A stretch of 64,000 nucleotides of DNA from Bordetella parapertussis (GTDB lineage Bacteria; Pseudomonadota; Gammaproteobacteria; Burkholderiales; Burkholderiaceae_C), in NCBI GenBank assembly GCA_945901125.1, contig CAMDKD010000011.1, positions 1-64,000 on the forward strand, given 5' to 3'. The translations under genes were made by a program, and so were the position numbers. The notes beneath the pieces were generated by a model, which ran no database searches, was not told the origin of the DNA, and saw only the letters and a program-made list of their open reading frames with translations. Each line of letters starts with the position of its first letter. The stretch's first letter is position 1. Positions 1-8,335 of this stretch are shown piece after piece.

Positions 1-159
1 GCCAGCAGAGTCATACAGTTTCTAAGAACAAGACTGCAAAGCGTCAAAGATCGATTGGTGATCTTGGTTTTGAGGGTTGGTAACCGCAAAGAAATTTACA
101 GACGTTGAGACTGGTTTTGATTCCAAATCACCTCCTCAAATCCCCCACCACAGTCTCGC

Positions 160-165
160 TATAAT
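160..165 (+). promoter_or_regulatory. Probable -10 element of the tRNA-Met promoter
   Basis: A perfect TATAAT lies ten bases upstream of the tRNA, the right distance for a start just before the mature 5' end. I see no convincing -35 hexamer at 16-18 bp upstream. The rest of the leader (1-159) shows no gene or clear signal. Confidence 0.45.
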
Positions 166-174
166 TTGCGGCTC

Positions 175-251
175 GGCGCTTTAGCTCAGTCGGTTAGAGC
201 GATGGAATCATAATCCACAGGTCCGCGGTTCGAATCCGTGAAGCGCCACCA
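175..251 (+). tRNA. tRNA-Met (anticodon CAU)
   Basis: The 77-nt sequence folds as a cloverleaf: acceptor GGCGCTT pairs with AAGCGCC, the D arm is GCTC/GAGC, and the T arm carries TTCGAATC. The seven-base anticodon loop ATCATAA puts CAT at positions 34-36. The CCA end is encoded. The acceptor and loop look like an elongator methionine tRNA. A tRNA-Ile with lysidine-modified CAU has the same anticodon and cannot be fully excluded by eye. Confidence 0.92.
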
Positions 252-269
252 ATAATACCTATTGAAATC

Positions 270-303
270 AAGCACTTGGAAGGAATTTCAAGTGCTTTTT
301 TTA
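270..303 (+). terminator. Rho-independent terminator after tRNA-Met
   Basis: A 9-bp stem (AAGCACTTG at 270-278, CAAGTGCTT at 289-297) closes a 10-nt loop and runs into a T tract. It sits 18 bp past the tRNA CCA end. It may also serve nnrD, which arrives from the other strand. Confidence 0.8.
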
Positions 304-353
304 TTCATTCTTCAAGCCGCTTACATGCTCAGCCTGCTTCAATACAACGACAG

Positions 354-1229
354 TCACAGCTTAGAGTTAATGCATTCGCGCAATTCGCGCACGAGTTCAC
401 TTGGCATCACCCCTATGGGCCCTGTACCTTTTGCAACCAGTCTGTCCGCCGCCACCGCGTGCAATTGAACGGCCAGACAACTTGCCTGCCACAAATCCAA
501 TCCATGACGCACCCCTTGCGCAGCGATGGCCGCCATACAACCTGTCAACACATCGCCTGTACCGCCGACCGCCAAAGCCGGGTTGCCTTGCATGCATTGA
601 ACAGCGTCATGTGCCGGCGAAGCAATCAATGTATGTTGGCCTTTGAGCACTACCACGGCCTGCGTCAACTGCACCAAAGCGGCTATTGACTGCGCGCGAT
701 CGGCTTGCACATCCGCGCTCGTGCAAACCAATAACCGCGCTGCCTCGCCCGGGTGCGGCGTCATTGTCGAAGGGTAACTGCGTATTTGCAGGACCTTTAA
801 CAACTCTGGGTTTGCTGACAACAGATTGATGGAGTCAGCATCTATCACCAGTGGCACCGGCCATGAAAGTGCAGCCTGTAGCCATTGAGCGGCCAACGGG
901 CTTTGACCCATCCCAGGCCCGATGGCAATCACATCCGGCTGTATGCGTTCCAAGGCTTGTTGCGGCTGCATGCTTTGTGCATCGTGAACCATCAACTCGG
1001 GTTGCTCAGGCACCAGATGCGCACTGCTTGCGTCCAGCATCATCAACACCACCCAACCTGCGCCGCTGTACAAAGCCGCTTGTCCGGCCAACACCAACGC
1101 GCCTGACATGGTGGCGGCTCCGCCTATCAACAGAACTTTGCCTGCGTCGCCCTTGTGTGCATCCGGCTTTCTTTTCAAGCGCTGCACCAGCGACATAGCA
1201 TCCAAAGCGGCAGGCGTGGGCAGATTCAC
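354..1229 (-). CDS. nnrD: ADP-dependent NAD(P)H-hydrate dehydratase
   Basis: Repairs hydrated NADH and NADPH (NADHX, NADPHX) by ADP-dependent dehydration in the cytosol. The 291-residue protein is a YjeF C-terminal/NnrD ribokinase-like domain. Visible signatures are an N-terminal glycine-rich stretch (GKVLLIGGAATMSGA, about residues 30-44), an acidic DADS motif, a TPHPGEAARLL motif, and a C-terminal GNPALAVGGTGDVLTG loop, the typical nucleotide and anion-binding signature. The epimerase (YjeF N) half is not attached, so it would be encoded elsewhere. Its start codon overlaps the stop of the DUF3820 gene listed next (ATGA), so the two are probably co-transcribed. Confidence 0.9.
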   Translation of the reverse strand: MNLPTPAALDAMSLVQRLKRKPDAHKGDAGKVLLIGGAATMSGALVLAGQAALYSGAGWVVLMMLDASSAHLVPEQPELMVHDAQSMQPQQALERIQPDVIAIGPGMGQSPLAAQWLQAALSWPVPLVIDADSINLLSANPELLKVLQIRSYPSTMTPHPGEAARLLVCTSADVQADRAQSIAALVQLTQAVVVLKGQHTLIASPAHDAVQCMQGNPALAVGGTGDVLTGCMAAIAAQGVRHGLDLWQASCLAVQLHAVAADRLVAKGTGPIGVMPSELVRELRECINSKL

Positions 1230-1444
1230 GGGCGCGGCTGTCTTAAAGGTTTGAGCAAATCACCCAGGCCGTTGTGGTCTATCTCTTGCATCAAAGCCAG
1301 CAACCTGCCTATCTCACCCTTTGGAAAACCTTCGCGCGCAAACCAGTTCAAATAATTACCCGGCAGATCGGCCAACAGCTTGCCTTGGTGTTTGCCGAAA
1401 GGCATGGTCATGGTCACGAGTTTTTGCAGGTCATCGGGGTTCAT
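1226..1444 (-). CDS. DUF3820 family protein
   Basis: A 72-residue protein with the compact DUF3820 pattern: M-PFGKHQGK near residue 14, then LP-YLNWFAREGFPKGEIGRLL, and a short acidic tail. Small proteins of this family accompany housekeeping genes in many proteobacteria; their biochemical role is not established. It is upstream of nnrD on the same strand and its TGA overlaps the nnrD ATG by 4 nt, so translation is likely coupled. No signal peptide or membrane segment is visible. Confidence 0.8.
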   Translation of the reverse strand: MNPDDLQKLVTMTMPFGKHQGKLLADLPGNYLNWFAREGFPKGEIGRLLALMQEIDHNGLGDLLKPLRQPRP

Positions 1445-1521
1445 GCTGTCAGCTTAACGCAATCTTTTATTACCCCAAGCTTGCACAAGACATACCTGTA
1501 CCTAAGCGGCTGGCAACGGCC

Positions 1522-2505
1522 TCAAAACACAGAGTGATCCCCGAGTTGCACATCCGCCTTGCCCGCCACAAGTTGTTCGTAATGTTCAAACAATGTTTGC
1601 GTGCCGAAGGACGGCGTTGCTTCCGCGTCATAGGCTTGCGTTTGCGTGTTCCACACCAGCATAGACTCGGTAGCGTAATAGCGGCCTATGCGGGCAAGTT
1701 CAGCCTTATCAGCCAGCGGCGGTATCAATTTTCCTAGGGTCTTCAACACATTGATGATGACATCAAGCAAACCGACGGGCACGTGTTTGTACTTCGGGGT
1801 TTTGCTAAGTAGTTTGAACAGGTACTCGCCTTGCTGCAAAGGCGTGATTGCCTCGCCCGGCCCGCCTATGGGCAGTATCCGGTTGTGTTTGTCAGCATCA
1901 CTCAAACACGCGGCGATGAAATGCCCGAGGTCGTGATCGCTGATGGGCTTGCAAGCAGTCAAACGCCCGTCGCCGAACAGCAAAAAAGGCTTACTTTGCT
2001 TTAAGCGTTGAATCTGCCCGGACAAGGATTTGAAAAACGCCGTTGGCCTGACGATGGAATAAATCAAACCGGATTCGATGAGTTCTTTTTCAAAAGCAAG
2101 TTTGGCTTGCTGAAAACCGAGCAATGGCTTTTGCACGCAAATCGCAGACAGCAACACAAATTGCTTTATGCCTGCGGCTTGTACAAGTTTCAATAACTGC
2201 GAATGGGCTTGGTAATCTACGGCCCATGCATCACGCGGGTTGCCGGTGCGCGAGGCCAGGCAAGACACCACAGCATCGAAATGTTCGCCTTGCAAACCGT
2301 GTATTTGCACAGATTCAGCCGATTGCACATCGCCAAAACGCACTTGGGTTCCCGCCAGCCGTTCGCGCGTTTTTTCAGCAGTCCAACTTCCCTTGACCCC
2401 GGCTTTATCCCGTACCAGACACACCACCTCGTGGCCGCTGCTGAGCAATGCCCTGGCCGTGGCCAGTCCTATGGTGCCGGTGGCACCGAGCAATAACACG
2501 CGCAT
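1522..2505 (-). CDS. bciA: 3,8-divinyl (proto)chlorophyllide 8-vinyl reductase, BciA/DVR type
   Basis: A 327-residue NADPH-dependent short-chain-type reductase. The N-terminal Rossmann motif is VLLLGATGTIG. The central segment contains FVLLSAICVQKPLLGFQ and YSIVRPTAFFKSLSGQ, and later FGDGRLTACKPIS, LPIGGPGEAITPLQQGE and ARIGRYYATESM. I recognise all of these from the plant DVR/bacterial BciA family, which reduces the C8 vinyl group during (bacterio)chlorophyll synthesis. The start is set at 2505 because the Rossmann motif begins there; an in-frame ATG 15 codons upstream would add a tail with no homologous look. No other photosynthesis gene is in the window, so the role in this organism rests on family identity alone. 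A related oxidoreductase of unknown substrate is the alternative. Confidence 0.8.
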   Translation of the reverse strand: MRVLLLGATGTIGLATARALLSSGHEVVCLVRDKAGVKGSWTAEKTRERLAGTQVRFGDVQSAESVQIHGLQGEHFDAVVSCLASRTGNPRDAWAVDYQAHSQLLKLVQAAGIKQFVLLSAICVQKPLLGFQQAKLAFEKELIESGLIYSIVRPTAFFKSLSGQIQRLKQSKPFLLFGDGRLTACKPISDHDLGHFIAACLSDADKHNRILPIGGPGEAITPLQQGEYLFKLLSKTPKYKHVPVGLLDVIINVLKTLGKLIPPLADKAELARIGRYYATESMLVWNTQTQAYDAEATPSFGTQTLFEHYEQLVAGKADVQLGDHSVF

Positions 2506-2718
2506 GAAGCAGGCTCCAATTGAAAAAACCGACTGTAGAGCATCTGCCAATATCGTCTACTTGTCACTTAGGTGGCACTGCGGCCAATTATTGACAGCCG
2601 GATGTAACAGATAGACGTACTTAAACCGACCCTGTCAGGGCTTAGCCTCTTGCTTTTTCGGCTGACCTATTCTCAGAATCCCCCAGCTTTCTGATCACTG
2701 TTTTCAAAGGAACCCGCC

Positions 2719-3954
2719 GTGCCTATTTCTTTCAAACGTCAAACCCTGCATTCGCTGTTAGCCGGCCTGCTGCTCGGCAGCGGTCTGCTTGGAACTACAG
2801 CCCTGATGGCCCAGGTCAAACCGGTGCGCATAGGCGTGCCCACCTCGGTGCAACTGCAAGTCGGCAGAGACACGCTGACCGCGGTCAAGATGGCGGTCGA
2901 CGAAATCAATAAAAAAGGCGGGGTGCTGGGACGCAAGTTTGAATTCGTGTCGGCCGACGAAACCGAAAACCCCGAGACCGGCATCAGCGCCATCAAAAAG
3001 CTGACTGCCGATGAAAAAGTAGATTTGCTGATCGGCGGCTATACCAGCGGTGTGACACTGGCTCAGTTGCCGCACATCTCGGCGGCCAAAACCATTTACC
3101 TGGGCGTGGGCGCAGCCTCGCCGTCTATCACCAACAAAGTGAAGCAGGATTACGACAACTACAAATACATTTTCCGCGTCGGCCCGGTCAATGCAGCGCA
3201 CCAGGCACGTGCTCTGGTTGACTTCATTTCAAAATTTGTCATTGGTGAGCTGGGCTTCAAAAACATTGCCATCGTCGGCGAAAACGCCAAATGGGTGCAA
3301 GACCTGGTGCCTATTTTGACCAAAGGTGCCAAGGAAGTCGGCGCCGATGTGCGTATGACCGAATTGTTTGACACCCAGACTTCTGACTTTTCACCCTTGC
3401 TGGCCAAAGTCAAGTCCAGCGGCGCGCAGTACATGATTGTGGTGCTGTCACACGCGTCAAGCGACGTGTTTGCCAAGCAATGGCACGATGCCCAAGTGCC
3501 GGTGCCCTACGGCGGCATTGATGTGAAAAGCATGGACGGCGATTTCTTTACCCGCATCGGCGGCAAATCCATTTCCGAGATCGCCGCCAACTTTGCGGTG
3601 CGCGCACCCATCACCAAGAAAACCGTGCCCTTCTTTGATGAGTTCAAAAGGAACTCTTCCAACTTCCCCGTGTATTCAGCTTTCTTTGCTTATGACGCGG
3701 TATTTATTTACGCCGATGCTGTGAAACGCGCCGGCAGTTTTGACACCGAGAAGGTCATCAAAGAGCTGGAAAAAACCAAACACGAAGGCGTGGCCGGTGA
3801 AATCACTTTTGATGAACAGCATGATGTGCAAACCGGCCCCGGCAAAGTCAACTTCATGTTTGTGCAATGGCAGGAAAAAGGCGAACGCGCTGTGATTTAT
3901 CCCAAGGAATTGCGCACCGGCAAATTCATCATGCCGCCTTGGATGAAGAAATAA
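2719..3954 (+). CDS. ABC transporter periplasmic substrate-binding protein (HAAT family)
   Basis: A 411-residue LivK/AmiC-like binding protein that would capture a small ligand in the periplasm for the four downstream genes. It begins with GTG behind an AAAGGA ribosome site. A signal peptide (hydrophobic stretch about residues 12-30, ending ALMAQ) precedes the mature start near VKPVRIGVP. The typical family pattern follows: AVDEINKKGGVLGRKFEFV, then IGGYTSGVTLA, and GVAGEITFDEQHD near the C-terminus. The 213-bp gap to the divergent bciA holds a TTGACA (2591-2596) but no good -10 at the usual spacing. The ligand is unknown; the family takes branched-chain amino acids, amides, urea and aromatic acids. 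Confidence 0.9.
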   Translation: MPISFKRQTLHSLLAGLLLGSGLLGTTALMAQVKPVRIGVPTSVQLQVGRDTLTAVKMAVDEINKKGGVLGRKFEFVSADETENPETGISAIKKLTADEKVDLLIGGYTSGVTLAQLPHISAAKTIYLGVGAASPSITNKVKQDYDNYKYIFRVGPVNAAHQARALVDFISKFVIGELGFKNIAIVGENAKWVQDLVPILTKGAKEVGADVRMTELFDTQTSDFSPLLAKVKSSGAQYMIVVLSHASSDVFAKQWHDAQVPVPYGGIDVKSMDGDFFTRIGGKSISEIAANFAVRAPITKKTVPFFDEFKRNSSNFPVYSAFFAYDAVFIYADAVKRAGSFDTEKVIKELEKTKHEGVAGEITFDEQHDVQTGPGKVNFMFVQWQEKGERAVIYPKELRTGKFIMPPWMKK

Positions 3955-3957
3955 ACA

Positions 3958-4809
3958 GTGGAAATCCTTATCTACGGCGCAGTCACCAGCGCCATTTACG
4001 CGATGCTGGCGGTCGGCTTCACGCTGATCTTCGGTGTAGCTCGCATTCTCAACCTGGCGCACGGTTCGTTTTATGCGCTGGGCGCTTACTCTGCGTATGT
4101 GCTAACAACGCTGGCCGGCTTGCCGCTGTGGCTGGCAGCACTGTTGTCGATTGCCATCGTCGCAATCTTCGGCGTTCTGGTGGAAAAAATCCTGATCCGC
4201 CCGCTGCGTTCTTCACAATTGGGCGTGTTGATGATTTCTCTGGCCACGGCATTGGTGGTTGAGCAAGCCTTGTTCCTCATCTTCGGTTCTGAATACCGCA
4301 ACGTACCGGCCTTCATAGACACCAAGTTCAATCTCTTCGGTGTGGATGTCGCCGGTCAACGACTGCTGACACTGGCGGTTGCCACTGTGGCCATCGGCGG
4401 TTTGTATGCCTTCATTCAGTTCACCCGATTGGGCAGCGCCATTCTTGCTATTTCGCAAGACCCGCTGGCCGCCAAGTACATGGGCATACCAAGCGACCGC
4501 ATTTTTTCATTGGTGATGGCCATCTCGGCCGGGCTGGCGGCGCTGGCCGGTGTCATGGCCGGACCGTTTTTGTCGGTGCAACCGTCCATGCATTTGCTAC
4601 CCATCGTCAAAGCGTTTGCCATTGTGGTGGTCGGTGGCCTGGGCTCTATCCCCGGCAGCATTGCCGCAGCCTTCATGCTCGGCTATGCAGAAACCATCGT
4701 TGCTTATATGGTGTCCAGCAGTTGGACAGAAATTGTGTCTGTCTTGGCCACCTTGCTGATGCTGGTGTTCCGTCCGGCCGGCCTGTTCGGCAAACGCGCC
4801 GCATTCTGA
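3958..4809 (+). CDS. ABC transporter permease, LivH type
   Basis: A 283-residue inner-membrane permease with eight or so hydrophobic segments. It shows the LivH-type motifs YAMLAVGFTLIFGVARILNLAHG near the N-terminus and a C-terminal VVGGLGSIPGSIAAAFMLG loop that contacts the ATPases. It starts with GTG three bases after the stop of the binding protein, so the two are translated from one mRNA. It pairs with the LivM-type permease downstream to form the membrane channel. Confidence 0.9.
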   Translation: MEILIYGAVTSAIYAMLAVGFTLIFGVARILNLAHGSFYALGAYSAYVLTTLAGLPLWLAALLSIAIVAIFGVLVEKILIRPLRSSQLGVLMISLATALVVEQALFLIFGSEYRNVPAFIDTKFNLFGVDVAGQRLLTLAVATVAIGGLYAFIQFTRLGSAILAISQDPLAAKYMGIPSDRIFSLVMAISAGLAALAGVMAGPFLSVQPSMHLLPIVKAFAIVVVGGLGSIPGSIAAAFMLGYAETIVAYMVSSSWTEIVSVLATLLMLVFRPAGLFGKRAAF

Positions 4810-4823
4810 CAGGCAGACGCAAC

Positions 4824-5768
4824 ATGAAAGCATTCAAAGGACTCGATACCCTCAGCAGCTTTGGCGGACTGTTAGCACTGCTGTTGCTGGGCCTGCTGCC
4901 CACTTTGTTCACCGGTACATACTTGGTCGGCGTACTGACGGTAGCAGCTATTTACGGCATCTGGGCGGTCAGCTGGGATTTCATGTCCGGTCTGACCGGC
5001 CGCGAAAACTTCGGCCATTCGCTGTTCATAGGCGTCGGTGCTTATGCCGCTGGTTTTCTCAACGTGCACTTCGGCGTCGGCCCCTGGTGGAGTCTGCCCA
5101 TGTCCATGTTGGTGGCTATGGCGTTCGCCGTCGTGCTGGGTTTTCCCACACTGCGCTTGAAAGGCCCGTATTTCGCGCTCGCCATGTTGTCATCGGCGGT
5201 CATCATGCAACGCCTGATGTTGATTTTTTGGGAATACACCGGCGGCGAAGAAGGCATACAAGACATCACACCGCTTATCGTCAACCCTTTGCACTACTAC
5301 TGGTTTGTGCTGGCGGTGTTGGGCGGTATCACCCTGTTGCTGTCGTGGATGGCGCGCTCACGCTGGGGTTTGATACTGCGCGCCATACGCGGCGACGAAG
5401 CCACGTGTCTGGCCGCCGGTCTGCCCATCACCACCTACAAAATTGTGTCGCTGGTCATCAGTGCGGCCTTCGCCGGTTTAGGCGGCGCACTGTATGCACA
5501 TTACCAATTACAGGTCAGCCCGCAATTGTTTGCCGTGGTCACCTCTATCACCATCATCACCATGGTGTATGTGGGCGGCATGGGCACCATCTTCGGACCG
5601 GTCGGCGGTGCTTTGTTGCTGACCGTCATGACCGAAGGTCTGCGCAATTTCGGTGAATGGCGTTTGATGGTTTACAGCTTGCTGTTGATCTTCATTTTGT
5701 TTTTCCTGCCCAATGGCATCATCGCCCCCATCTGGCAGAAGATGCGCAATCTGGGGCGTCCATCATGA
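4824..5768 (+). CDS. ABC transporter permease, LivM type
   Basis: A 314-residue inner-membrane permease. ATG at 4824 is chosen because the upstream in-frame extension would run through the livH gene. Family motifs include IWAVSWDFMSGLTGRENFGHSLF-like spacing near residue 55, GFPTLRLKGPYFALAMLS, and VGGMGTIFGPVGGA before the last segments. Its stop overlaps the next ATG (ATGA at 5765-5768), indicating translational coupling to the LivG-type ATPase. Confidence 0.9.
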   Translation: MKAFKGLDTLSSFGGLLALLLLGLLPTLFTGTYLVGVLTVAAIYGIWAVSWDFMSGLTGRENFGHSLFIGVGAYAAGFLNVHFGVGPWWSLPMSMLVAMAFAVVLGFPTLRLKGPYFALAMLSSAVIMQRLMLIFWEYTGGEEGIQDITPLIVNPLHYYWFVLAVLGGITLLLSWMARSRWGLILRAIRGDEATCLAAGLPITTYKIVSLVISAAFAGLGGALYAHYQLQVSPQLFAVVTSITIITMVYVGGMGTIFGPVGGALLLTVMTEGLRNFGEWRLMVYSLLLIFILFFLPNGIIAPIWQKMRNLGRPS

Positions 5769-6511
5769 GCGCGCTGCTGCAAGTCAATCAACTGGACAAG
5801 CACTTTGGTGGCTTGCATGTGTTGAAAAAATTCAACATGGAATTACACAAAGGCGAGATCGTTGGCATTCTTGGGCCCAACGGCGCGGGCAAGACCACGT
5901 TGTTCAATCTGCTCACCGGTTTTATTCCCGCCGACTCGGGCGAGGTGTTGCTGCGCAGCCAGCCTATACGTCAGTTGAAAGCCAACACCATCGTCGGCTT
6001 GGGCATGGCGCGCACTTTTCAGCTGTGCCGTCCGTTTGTCGGCTTGACCGTGCTGGAAAACGTGCTGGTCGGCAGCTTGGGCCCGCGCGTCAAAACGCAT
6101 GACTTGGGCGAACGCGCCATGCATTTGCTGGCGCAAGTCGGCCTGGCAGACAAAGCGCAGCAAGCGTCCGAGCTGCTGTCCTACGGCGATTTGCGCAGGC
6201 TGGAAATTGCACGCGCACTCGCCACCGAGCCCGAATTGCTGCTGCTGGATGAACCGTTTGCCGGCCTGGGTTCATCCGAAATTGAAGCGCTGTCGGTGCT
6301 GATACGCAAACTGCACAGCGAACAACATCTCACCATTTTGTTGATTGAACACAAGCTGCGCGAGTTCATGCAACTGGTGTCGCGCGTGGTGGCCATAGAT
6401 TTCGGCGAAATCATCGCCGAGGGCTCGCCCGCCGACATTGTGAAAGACCCGCGCGTCATCGAAGCCTATATCGGTAAACAAAACCCGTTGAACCTGGACA
6501 ACCATGCTTGA
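5765..6511 (+). CDS. ABC transporter ATP-binding protein, LivG type
   Basis: A 248-residue cytosolic ATPase. It has Walker A GPNGAGKT, a degenerate signature LSYGDLRRLEIARAL in place of LSGGQ (normal for LivG proteins), Walker B LLLLDEPFAG, and a switch histidine in LIEHKL. The start is the ATG overlapping the livM stop. It would form a heterodimer with the LivF-type ATPase that follows and overlaps it by 8 nt. Confidence 0.9.
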   Translation: MSALLQVNQLDKHFGGLHVLKKFNMELHKGEIVGILGPNGAGKTTLFNLLTGFIPADSGEVLLRSQPIRQLKANTIVGLGMARTFQLCRPFVGLTVLENVLVGSLGPRVKTHDLGERAMHLLAQVGLADKAQQASELLSYGDLRRLEIARALATEPELLLLDEPFAGLGSSEIEALSVLIRKLHSEQHLTILLIEHKLREFMQLVSRVVAIDFGEIIAEGSPADIVKDPRVIEAYIGKQNPLNLDNHA

Positions 6512-7208
6512 ACTGGACCAACTCAGCGCCTCTTACGGCAAAGCCATGGCCTTGGAGAGCATCAGCTTGCGCGTGATGCCGGGCGAACTCGTGGCCGTGC
6601 TCGGGCCCAACGGCGCGGGCAAATCCACGCTGCTCAAAGCCATCTCGCGTGCCATAGACGCGCAAGGCGGGCTGACATTTGAAGGCCAATCGCTGCACAA
6701 CGTGGCCACTGAAAAAGTCGTGGGTTTAGGGATTTGCCATTGCCCCGAAGGACGCCGGCTGTTCCCCGAACTCAGTGTATTGAAAAACCTTCAACTCGGC
6801 GCCTACCTGCGTAACGACAAAGCCGCCGTCGCCGCCGACCTGAACAAGGTCTACCAGTTGTTCCCCATTCTGCAAGAGCGCGGCAGCCAAATGGTCAGTA
6901 CCTTGTCCGGTGGTCAACAGCAAATGGTCGCCATCGGCCGCGCGCTCATGGGCGCGCCCAAACTGCTGCTGCTGGACGAACCCTCTGTCGGCATTGCACA
7001 CCGCTTGAAGATGGAAATTTTCAACGCCATCCGACATATCCGAAACAGCGGCGTCGCCATTTTGATGGCCGAGCAGGATGCGCAATCCGCGCTGCAAATC
7101 GCCGATCGCGCCTACATCTTGGAGCACGGCCATGTGGCGCAAGAAGGACTGGCGGCGGATCTGGCCAAAGATGACCATGTGAGGCAGATTTATTTGGGTT
7201 TGGCTTGA
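6504..7208 (+). CDS. ABC transporter ATP-binding protein, LivF type
   Basis: A 234-residue ATPase with Walker A GPNGAGKS, a canonical LSGGQQQM signature, and Walker B LLLLDEPSVGI. The switch position reads AEQD (usual EQN) as in some LivF proteins. It is the last gene of the importer operon. A short palindrome at 7222-7236 follows its stop. Confidence 0.9.
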   Translation: MLELDQLSASYGKAMALESISLRVMPGELVAVLGPNGAGKSTLLKAISRAIDAQGGLTFEGQSLHNVATEKVVGLGICHCPEGRRLFPELSVLKNLQLGAYLRNDKAAVAADLNKVYQLFPILQERGSQMVSTLSGGQQQMVAIGRALMGAPKLLLLDEPSVGIAHRLKMEIFNAIRHIRNSGVAILMAEQDAQSALQIADRAYILEHGHVAQEGLAADLAKDDHVRQIYLGLA

Positions 7209-7221
7209 GAATTGGGTTGAT

Positions 7222-7236
7222 TTGTATTTAATACAA
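7222..7236. promoter_or_regulatory. Palindrome TTGTATT-T-AATACAA between livF and the VOC gene
   Basis: A perfect 7-bp inverted repeat around one central base, in the 71-bp gap before the VOC gene. It has the size and symmetry of an operator for a dimeric regulator such as a GntR-family protein. No regulator gene is adjacent, and there is no T tract to make it a terminator. Function is inferred only from symmetry and position. Confidence 0.35.
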
Positions 7237-7279
7237 GTGCCAACGTTAATACGCTAAAGCTTCAGCGATAACATGCACC

Positions 7280-8002
7280 ATGACAAACAGCGCACTTGAA
7301 ACACATATTGACCACTTGGTGGTCGCAGCACGTAGCTTGGAAGAGGGAGTCGCCTGGTGCGAAGCCACACTGGGCATTACCCCGAATGCAGGCGGTGAGC
7401 ATGAAAAATACGGCACGCACAATCGTTTGTTCAAAATTGCCACGCCGCGTTACCCCATGGCTTATTTTGAAATCATCGCCATCAACCCCGCCGCCTCTGC
7501 ACAAAAACGCAATGCAAACAAACGCTGGTTTGACCTGGACGATCCTGCTTTACAAGCATCGATTGCTAAACAACCCGCATTGATTCATTTTGTGGTGAAC
7601 ACCACGGATATTCAACTCGCCAGAAACACCTGGAAAGCGCAAAACCTGGACACCGGACCCGCGGTGCACGCGCATCGCCGCACCGGCAAAGGCATGCTGA
7701 ACTGGCAAATCACGGTGCGCGACGACGGCCAACGCTTGTTCGACGGCACGCTGCCGACCTTGATTCAATGGGGCAAGCCGGATGCGGCAGAGCCCATGCG
7801 GCTGCACCCGCGCAACAGCCTGCCCCGATCGGGCGTGAGCTTGCAAAACATCACGGTCTCGCACCCTTCTTCAGAGAAATTGACCAGCGCTTTTGAAGCG
7901 GTGCATTTGAAGGATATCGAAGTAAGCAACGGCGAAGCGAATATTTCCGCCCATTTGCAAACGCCTAAAGGGCTGGTGGTGTTGCAGAGTCGCGGGTTTT
8001 GA
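7280..8002 (+). CDS. VOC-superfamily protein (glyoxalase-like domain)
   Basis: A 240-residue cytosolic protein. Its N-terminus (IDHLVVAARSLEEGVAWCEATLGI) is the standard opening of a VOC-fold betaalpha unit, and HNRLFKI and YFEIIAI continue the fold. It resembles the glyoxalase-like (PF13468) group, whose members are mostly uncharacterised. His12-equivalent and Glu in YFEII are plausible metal ligands. It follows the importer operon on the same strand after 71 bp, so it could act on the imported compound, but that is a guess from position. Confidence 0.7.
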   Translation: MTNSALETHIDHLVVAARSLEEGVAWCEATLGITPNAGGEHEKYGTHNRLFKIATPRYPMAYFEIIAINPAASAQKRNANKRWFDLDDPALQASIAKQPALIHFVVNTTDIQLARNTWKAQNLDTGPAVHAHRRTGKGMLNWQITVRDDGQRLFDGTLPTLIQWGKPDAAEPMRLHPRNSLPRSGVSLQNITVSHPSSEKLTSAFEAVHLKDIEVSNGEANISAHLQTPKGLVVLQSRGF

Positions 8003-8018
8003 CTTAACGCCGCTGGTA

Positions 8019-8065
8019 TTGAAAAAACATGTTCAAGCCACGTATAATGCACACATACATGTGTG
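8019..8065 (+). promoter_or_regulatory. vapBC promoter with overlapping palindromic operator
   Basis: TTGAAA (8019-8024), an 18-bp spacer and a perfect TATAAT (8043-8048) form a good sigma-70 promoter. Immediately downstream, CACACAT (8050-8056), two bases and ATGTGTG (8059-8065) make a perfect inverted repeat across the start site. This is the usual layout for autorepression by a VapB-VapC complex; binding itself is inferred. Confidence 0.7.
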
Positions 8066-8080
8066 TACAAAGGAATTGCA

Positions 8081-8335
8081 ATGTCTTCAGTCATCAGTCG
8101 CGTCTTTATGAACGGCAACAGCCAGGCAGTGCGGATTCCTCAAGAATTCAGGCTGGATGCCAGTCGGGTCGAGATTTTCCGTAACGCAGAAGGTGATCTG
8201 GTGTTGCACCCGATCGCCACAGACCGGGGCGCAGCACTGCTACAAGCCTTGCAAGCCTTTGATCAGGATTTCGTTGACCTGCTGGCCGCCGATAAAAAAG
8301 ATTCACTCCCAATGCAAGACAGGGAATCTCTGTGA
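8081..8335 (+). CDS. vapB: VapB-type antitoxin (AbrB/MazE DNA-binding domain)
   Basis: An 84-residue antitoxin. The N-terminal swapped-hairpin domain is recognisable from RVFMNGNSQAVRIPQEFRL and VEIFRNAEGDLVLHP; the acidic, flexible C-terminus would wrap the toxin. ATG at 8081 has AAAGGA 7 bp upstream and is preferred over an ATG six codons earlier that lies inside the operator. Its TGA overlaps the GTG of vapC. Confidence 0.88.
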   Translation: MSSVISRVFMNGNSQAVRIPQEFRLDASRVEIFRNAEGDLVLHPIATDRGAALLQALQAFDQDFVDLLAADKKDSLPMQDRESL

